From assembly GCA_029941175.1 (NCBI GenBank), contig JAPYRM010000032.1, positions 1-8,934 of the forward strand: a DNA stretch of 8,934 bases, read 5' to 3'. Every line of letters begins with the position of its first letter. Within the stretch, counting starts at the first letter, position 1. This document shows positions 5,473-8,934 of the stretch, in pieces. The stretch comes from Halobacteriales archaeon. Its GTDB lineage: Archaea; Halobacteriota; Halobacteria; Halobacteriales; Hikarchaeaceae. The notes below the pieces were generated by a model. That model was not told the DNA's origin, searched no databases, and worked only from the letters and a program-made list of their open reading frames with translations. Made by a program: the position numbers and the translations under genes.

Positions 5473-6351
5473 ATGCAATCAACAAAAGATCTACTCAACA
5501 ACTATGACTTCGGATCGACATATCGAGTAGATCGATGGTGGTCTCAACCACTCGGAATATTTGTTGGACTATCGCTTTTTGTTATTTATGGAACTTCTCG
5601 ATTACTTTATCCCATTTTTAATCCCAGTGCTCCTGGAATTGAATATGGATCACTACTTTCACCTTTCTTCTCTCCCCTTCTTTTTTCCGTTTCTTCCGAA
5701 AGCCATCATGCTCTGTTCGGAATGTTCCCTACCTTTTGGCCCGATCTCTTGCGATCTCCAGCCATCTTAATATTATGGGCACCTCTTGGTTTGAGACTCA
5801 CCTGCTATTATTATCGAAAAGCGTACTATCGAGCTTTCTTAAGCGACCCTCCTGCCTGTGCAGTTTCTGAAGGTAGGAGGTACAAGTACGCAGGAGAAAC
5901 AAGATTATTTCTATTTCAGAATTTACACCGGTATTTCGTCTACTTGGGCCTAATATTCATCTGCGTTCTCACATTTGATGCAATTCGTGCGCTTTTTTGG
6001 CATGCACCTCTTGGTTCTCCATTCTGGGCTGGAAATATTGAACTACATGTTGGAACTTTGGTCCTTGGACTCAATGCTTTACTCTTATCCGGATACACTT
6101 TCGGATGCCATAGTCTTCGGTACCTTGTTGGCGGAAAATCTCGGTGTTTTTCTTGCGTTTCCAATCCTGAAAACAAAGGAAAAAATCCTACAATTTCGAA
6201 ACGCTATGCCCTCTGGAGATTCGTTTCTTCACTCAACGTTAATCACTCCACTTGGGCATGGTTTAGCCTCTTCATGGTGGCCTTTACAGATTTCTATGTT
6301 TGGATGGTTTCCATCGGAGTTTGGTCTGATATAATCCTCTTAAAATTATAA
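5473..6351 (+). CDS. sdhC: Succinate dehydrogenase membrane anchor, Sdh1-type five-helix subunit
   Basis: A 292-residue integral membrane subunit that anchors complex II and passes electrons to quinone. Five hydrophobic segments are visible near residues 27-47, 95-114, 153-175, 191-212 and 259-285. The motifs VDRWW (19-23), RLTCYYYRKAYYRAF (108-122), PPACAV (126-131), GETRLFLFQNLHRYF (141-155), GCHSLR (211-216) and FTDFYVWMV (271-279) agree with what I recall of the actinobacterial Sdh1 anchor (Mycobacterium Rv0249c type), not with the small two-subunit SdhC/SdhD. Mycobacterial Sdh1 has been reported to hold a membrane-embedded Rieske-type [2Fe-2S] cluster; possible Cys/His ligands here are Cys111, Cys129, His152, Cys212, His213 and His258. 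An extra CxxC (Cys225, Cys228) sits in the loop before helix 5. It is first in a C-A-B operon, 13 bases before sdhA. No SdhD is present in the window. Confidence 0.85.
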   Translation: MQSTKDLLNNYDFGSTYRVDRWWSQPLGIFVGLSLFVIYGTSRLLYPIFNPSAPGIEYGSLLSPFFSPLLFSVSSESHHALFGMFPTFWPDLLRSPAILILWAPLGLRLTCYYYRKAYYRAFLSDPPACAVSEGRRYKYAGETRLFLFQNLHRYFVYLGLIFICVLTFDAIRALFWHAPLGSPFWAGNIELHVGTLVLGLNALLLSGYTFGCHSLRYLVGGKSRCFSCVSNPENKGKNPTISKRYALWRFVSSLNVNHSTWAWFSLFMVAFTDFYVWMVSIGVWSDIILLKL

Positions 6352-6364
6352 TTAATTCTCACTC

Positions 6365-8194
6365 ATGACACTACAAATATACGAACACGATGTAATTATA
6401 GTGGGGGCAGGCGGGGCGGGACTATCTGCTGCCATCTCTGCTGCAGAACAAGGTATAGATGTTGGGATAGTTTGCAAGTCTCTTCTAGGAAAAGCACACA
6501 CAGTCATGGCAGAAGGGGGAATAGCAGCTTCCTTAGGCAATGTTGCCCCCGACGATGATTGGAGGTCTCACTTTCTCGACACAATGAAAGGTGGTTGGGG
6601 ATTAAACGATCCAAAAATGGCAGAAATTCATGCCATCGAATCTCCAGAACGCGTGCTGGAACTAGAACGCTGGGGTGCAGTTTTCGATCGAACTGCAGAT
6701 GGTAAAATTAGCCAGCGCAACTTCGGTGGGCATAGGTACACTCGTTTGGCTCATGTGGGGGATCGAACCGGGCTTGAGCTAATCCGGACTTTACAGGACA
6801 AAGCAGTTTCATTAGGCGTCCAAGTCTATATGGAATACACCATCACCGAAATTTTAAAAGATTCTAGTGGTAAAAAAGTAGCAGGAGCATTCGGCTATTG
6901 GAGGCTCACTGGACTCCCCGTTCTATTCCGTGCAAAGAAAATTATTTTAGCCACTGGCGGCTCTGGAATGGCTTATCGTATAAATTCCAATTCTTGGGAA
7001 TACACTGGAGATGGACCGGCAATGGCCCTTAGAGTCGGAGCGGAGTTAGTAGATATGGCATTTGTCCAATTTCACCCCACCGGCATGGTTTGGCCTAGAA
7101 GTGTTAAAGGCACCCTCGTAACTGAAGGGGTTCGCGGAGAGGGTGGTGTGTTAAAAAATTCAGACGGCGAACGATTCATGTTTAATTATATACCCGATGC
7201 GTATGTAGGTTCTATAGCCGATACCGAAGAAGAAGCAAACCGATGGGCTGCTGGGGATTCTTCTGCCAGGCCCCCTCCCGAATTGCTCACTAGGGATGTC
7301 GTCGCAAGGGCAATTCTCAATGAGGTATCTGAAGGAAAAGGGAGTGAGCATGGGGGTGCGTATCTTGATATCGCTAGTCAACGCCCAACTGAATTTATTC
7401 TACAAAAATTACCTGCAATGTATCATCAATTCAAGGAGCTTGCTGGTATTGATATCACAAAAGAACCCATGGAAGTTGCCCCCACTTGCCATTATATGAT
7501 GGGTGGAATACGTATTGACCCCGAAACTCAAGAAACCTGTGTCTCTGGTCTCTATGCATCAGGCGAAGCCGCAGGAGGATTGCACGGGGCAAATAGACTT
7601 GGGGGGAACTCTTTAAGCGATTTACTGGTTTTCGGAAATAGGGCCGGAATCCATGCAGGCGAGCTCGCACAAAAGATGAAAAATTTCCCAAAAATAACTG
7701 AAGAAGATCTCGAAGCTTCTATGGATTACTTGGATTTTCCATTCAAAAATAAACCTTCTGGTGAACAACCCTTCAGACTCCGAGATGAACTCCAAACTAT
7801 AATGGAGAAATACGTCGGAATAAAACGAGACGAAAAGGGGCTCGAAAAAGGAATCAAAGAGTTACAAAAACTTCGATCCCGAACCTCTCTTTTATTCGCA
7901 ACTGGGTCTCGATCTTATAATGCGGGATGGCAAACTTGTTTTGATCTGATCAATTTAATCGATGTCAGTTTATCAATAGCATATTCTGCTCTAGAGCGTA
8001 AAGAGAGTAGGGGTGCACATAGTAGAACAGACTTTCCAACTCCTAGTGATTCTCTAGGAAAAATTAAGTTCATACTATCCCTTTCTTCTGGCAAATTCGA
8101 TATCTCTAGTGCTTCCATCTCTACTCCTAGAAAAGAATTATTAAAAATGATCAAAGAAGACCAAACAAAACAAAAATCAGGTGGTACAAAATGA
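6365..8194 (+). CDS. sdhA: Succinate dehydrogenase/fumarate reductase flavoprotein subunit, Sdh1 type
   Basis: The 609-residue catalytic subunit that oxidises succinate to fumarate with covalently bound FAD. The Rossmann motif is GAGGAGL (14-20). His45 in KAHTVMAEGG is the expected FAD-linking histidine. Active-site residues are visible: His237 and Thr239 in FHPTG, Glu254 and Arg257 in TEGVRGEGG, the proton-relay Arg310 in LLTRDVV, His376 in TCHYMMGG and Arg411 in NRLGGNSL. Long identical stretches such as ISQRNFGGH, LAHVGDRTGLELIRT, NSWEYTGDG, VLKNSD and YHQFKELA match the mycobacterial Sdh1 flavoprotein (Rv0248c type) better than E. coli SdhA or FrdA. The C-terminal tail is Lys-rich and somewhat shorter than in mycobacteria. 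The start has no Shine-Dalgarno and lies 13 bases after sdhC; the stop overlaps the start of sdhB. Succinate oxidation is favoured, but sequence alone cannot exclude fumarate reduction. Confidence 0.95.
   Translation: MTLQIYEHDVIIVGAGGAGLSAAISAAEQGIDVGIVCKSLLGKAHTVMAEGGIAASLGNVAPDDDWRSHFLDTMKGGWGLNDPKMAEIHAIESPERVLELERWGAVFDRTADGKISQRNFGGHRYTRLAHVGDRTGLELIRTLQDKAVSLGVQVYMEYTITEILKDSSGKKVAGAFGYWRLTGLPVLFRAKKIILATGGSGMAYRINSNSWEYTGDGPAMALRVGAELVDMAFVQFHPTGMVWPRSVKGTLVTEGVRGEGGVLKNSDGERFMFNYIPDAYVGSIADTEEEANRWAAGDSSARPPPELLTRDVVARAILNEVSEGKGSEHGGAYLDIASQRPTEFILQKLPAMYHQFKELAGIDITKEPMEVAPTCHYMMGGIRIDPETQETCVSGLYASGEAAGGLHGANRLGGNSLSDLLVFGNRAGIHAGELAQKMKNFPKITEEDLEASMDYLDFPFKNKPSGEQPFRLRDELQTIMEKYVGIKRDEKGLEKGIKELQKLRSRTSLLFATGSRSYNAGWQTCFDLINLIDVSLSIAYSALERKESRGAHSRTDFPTPSDSLGKIKFILSLSSGKFDISSASISTPRKELLKMIKEDQTKQKSGGTK
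8179..8184 (+). promoter_or_regulatory. Shine-Dalgarno-like site of sdhB
   Basis: AGGTGG ends 6 bases before the ATG at 8191, within the 3' end of sdhA. It complements the AGGTG part of the usual 16S anti-Shine-Dalgarno. It decides the sdhB start and is the only clear ribosome-binding site in the window. Confidence 0.55.
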
Positions 8195-8934
8195 GCGCTG
8201 AAATTAATACATCAAGTCCTTCCAATCCCTCTTCTAGTACGTATCCTATTACATATACTTTTAGGATCTTTAGAGGAAATGATAAGACTGGAGAATTTGT
8301 TAATTACAAAGTCCTTGCCGATGAAGGTATGGTGGTTTTAGATGCCATTCTCTCTATACAAGAAAACCAAGACACCGAATTAGCGGTTCGATGGAATTGC
8401 AAATCAGGTAGGTGTGGTTCATGCGGGATGGAAATCAACGGAATGCCAAAGCTAGCTTGCATGACGCGTTTATCTGATTTTGATCCTGCAATCCCCATCA
8501 CAGTGACTCCTATGAAAACATTCCCTGTAATCAAAGATTTAGTCTCAGACGTTTCTTGGAACTATGAAGTGAACAAAACAATACAGCCATTCTCTCCAGA
8601 AGAGAACTCTGATTTTACTTTTCAACAAGAAGACATCGAACGTTCTAGAGAATTTCGAAAATGCATCGAATGCTTCCTTTGCCAAGACGTTTGCCACGTC
8701 ATACGGGAACATGATAAAAAAGATAGCTTTGGTGGACCAAGATTTTTCGTCCGATCTGCTGCATTACACTTCCACCCAGAAGACACCGCCGACAGAAAAG
8801 AATGGTTAAAAGAAGGCCAAGGTGGAATTGGCCACTGCAACATCACCCGTTGTTGCACTGATGTTTGCCCTGAACATATTAGCATCACTGACAATGCAAT
8901 TATCCCTCAAAAAGAATATGTTGTAGATAATTAT
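8191..8934 (+). CDS. sdhB: Succinate dehydrogenase iron-sulfur subunit, Sdh1 type, 3' end beyond the window
   Basis: The first 248 residues of the subunit that carries electrons from FAD in SdhA to the membrane anchor. The ferredoxin-like N-terminal domain has [2Fe-2S] ligands Cys70, Cys75, Cys78 and Cys90 (WNCKSGRCGSC and LAC). The C-terminal helical domain has CIECFLCQDVC (Cys158, 161, 164, 168) and CNITRCCTDVCPEH (Cys216, 221, 222, 226), enough for the [4Fe-4S] and [3Fe-4S] or second [4Fe-4S] clusters. FRKCIECFLCQ and PEHIxITDNAxIPxKE match the mycobacterial Sdh1 subunit (Rv0247c type). By comparison only about 10-20 residues are missing at the window end. A Ser/Thr/Pro-rich stretch of ~18 residues precedes the conserved domain. 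The ATG overlaps the sdhA stop (ATGA, 8191-8194) and has its own Shine-Dalgarno, so the two subunits are translationally coupled. Confidence 0.95.
   Translation, partial: MSAEINTSSPSNPSSSTYPITYTFRIFRGNDKTGEFVNYKVLADEGMVVLDAILSIQENQDTELAVRWNCKSGRCGSCGMEINGMPKLACMTRLSDFDPAIPITVTPMKTFPVIKDLVSDVSWNYEVNKTIQPFSPEENSDFTFQQEDIERSREFRKCIECFLCQDVCHVIREHDKKDSFGGPRFFVRSAALHFHPEDTADRKEWLKEGQGGIGHCNITRCCTDVCPEHISITDNAIIPQKEYVVDNY

Noticed and set aside
5265..5507. 80-codon frame in the gap before sdhC
   Set aside because: It overlaps the sdhC start by 35 bases in another frame, has no family motif, and would run through the best promoter candidate.
5975..6334. 119-codon frame inside sdhC
   Set aside because: It is an out-of-frame shadow of the membrane subunit; its hydrophobic look comes from the overlapping helices.
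6365..8194. Assignment of the flavoprotein as L-aspartate oxidase (NadB) or as a quinol:fumarate reductase
   Set aside because: The adjacent membrane anchor and iron-sulfur subunit and the Sdh1-specific motifs point to succinate dehydrogenase.
1..8934. tRNA, rRNA, CRISPR array, transposase or prophage genes
   Set aside because: I saw no tRNA-like cloverleaf, rRNA segment, regularly spaced repeats or mobile-element proteins on either strand.

Overview
The window is about 8.9 kb of AT-rich chromosomal sequence from a free-living, respiring microbe. It holds eight protein genes, two of them incomplete at the edges. I think it is most likely an archaeon, perhaps a marine Euryarchaeota / Thermoplasmatota lineage such as Marine Group II or III, at about 0.5-0.6 confidence. 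The support is indirect. First-of-unit genes have no Shine-Dalgarno sequence, and several have a T/A-rich box about 24-35 bases before the start codon, as expected for archaeal box A with leaderless mRNA. The one gene that overlaps its predecessor does carry a Shine-Dalgarno-like AGGTGG. A low-GC bacterium that uses leaderless mRNAs cannot be excluded.

Layout. Positions 1-117 are GC-rich, C/G-tract, palindromic sequence unlike the rest; it replaces the 3' end of the first gene. At 66-980 (minus) lies a 3-hydroxyacyl-CoA dehydrogenase whose last residues are lost. Divergent from it is an acyl-CoA dehydrogenase (1081-2238, plus), followed after 9 bases by a short HhH-GPD DNA glycosylase of the AlkA type (2248-2820). 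Tail-to-tail with this is a 434-residue fusion of a RimK-like ATP-grasp amino-acid ligase to a retropepsin-like RimB-type protease domain (2831-4135, minus). Divergent from the fusion, across 99 bases, is an M14 succinylglutamate desuccinylase/aspartoacylase-family metallohydrolase (4235-5254). After a 218-base gap comes a compact complex II operon: membrane anchor (5473-6351), flavoprotein (6365-8194) and iron-sulfur subunit (8191 to the window end).

Function. The first two dehydrogenases are successive oxidative steps of fatty-acid beta-oxidation; their electrons and acetyl-CoA would feed the TCA cycle and the respiratory chain, where succinate dehydrogenase acts. The complex II is not the common SdhCDAB type. 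Gene order C-A-B and many conserved motifs match the actinobacterial 'Sdh1' type, whose five-helix anchor in mycobacteria has been reported to hold a membrane-embedded Rieske-type [2Fe-2S] cluster. The ligase-protease fusion facing a deacylase looks like a system that adds and removes amino-acid or acyl groups on an unknown target. These two systems are the most interesting content of the window.
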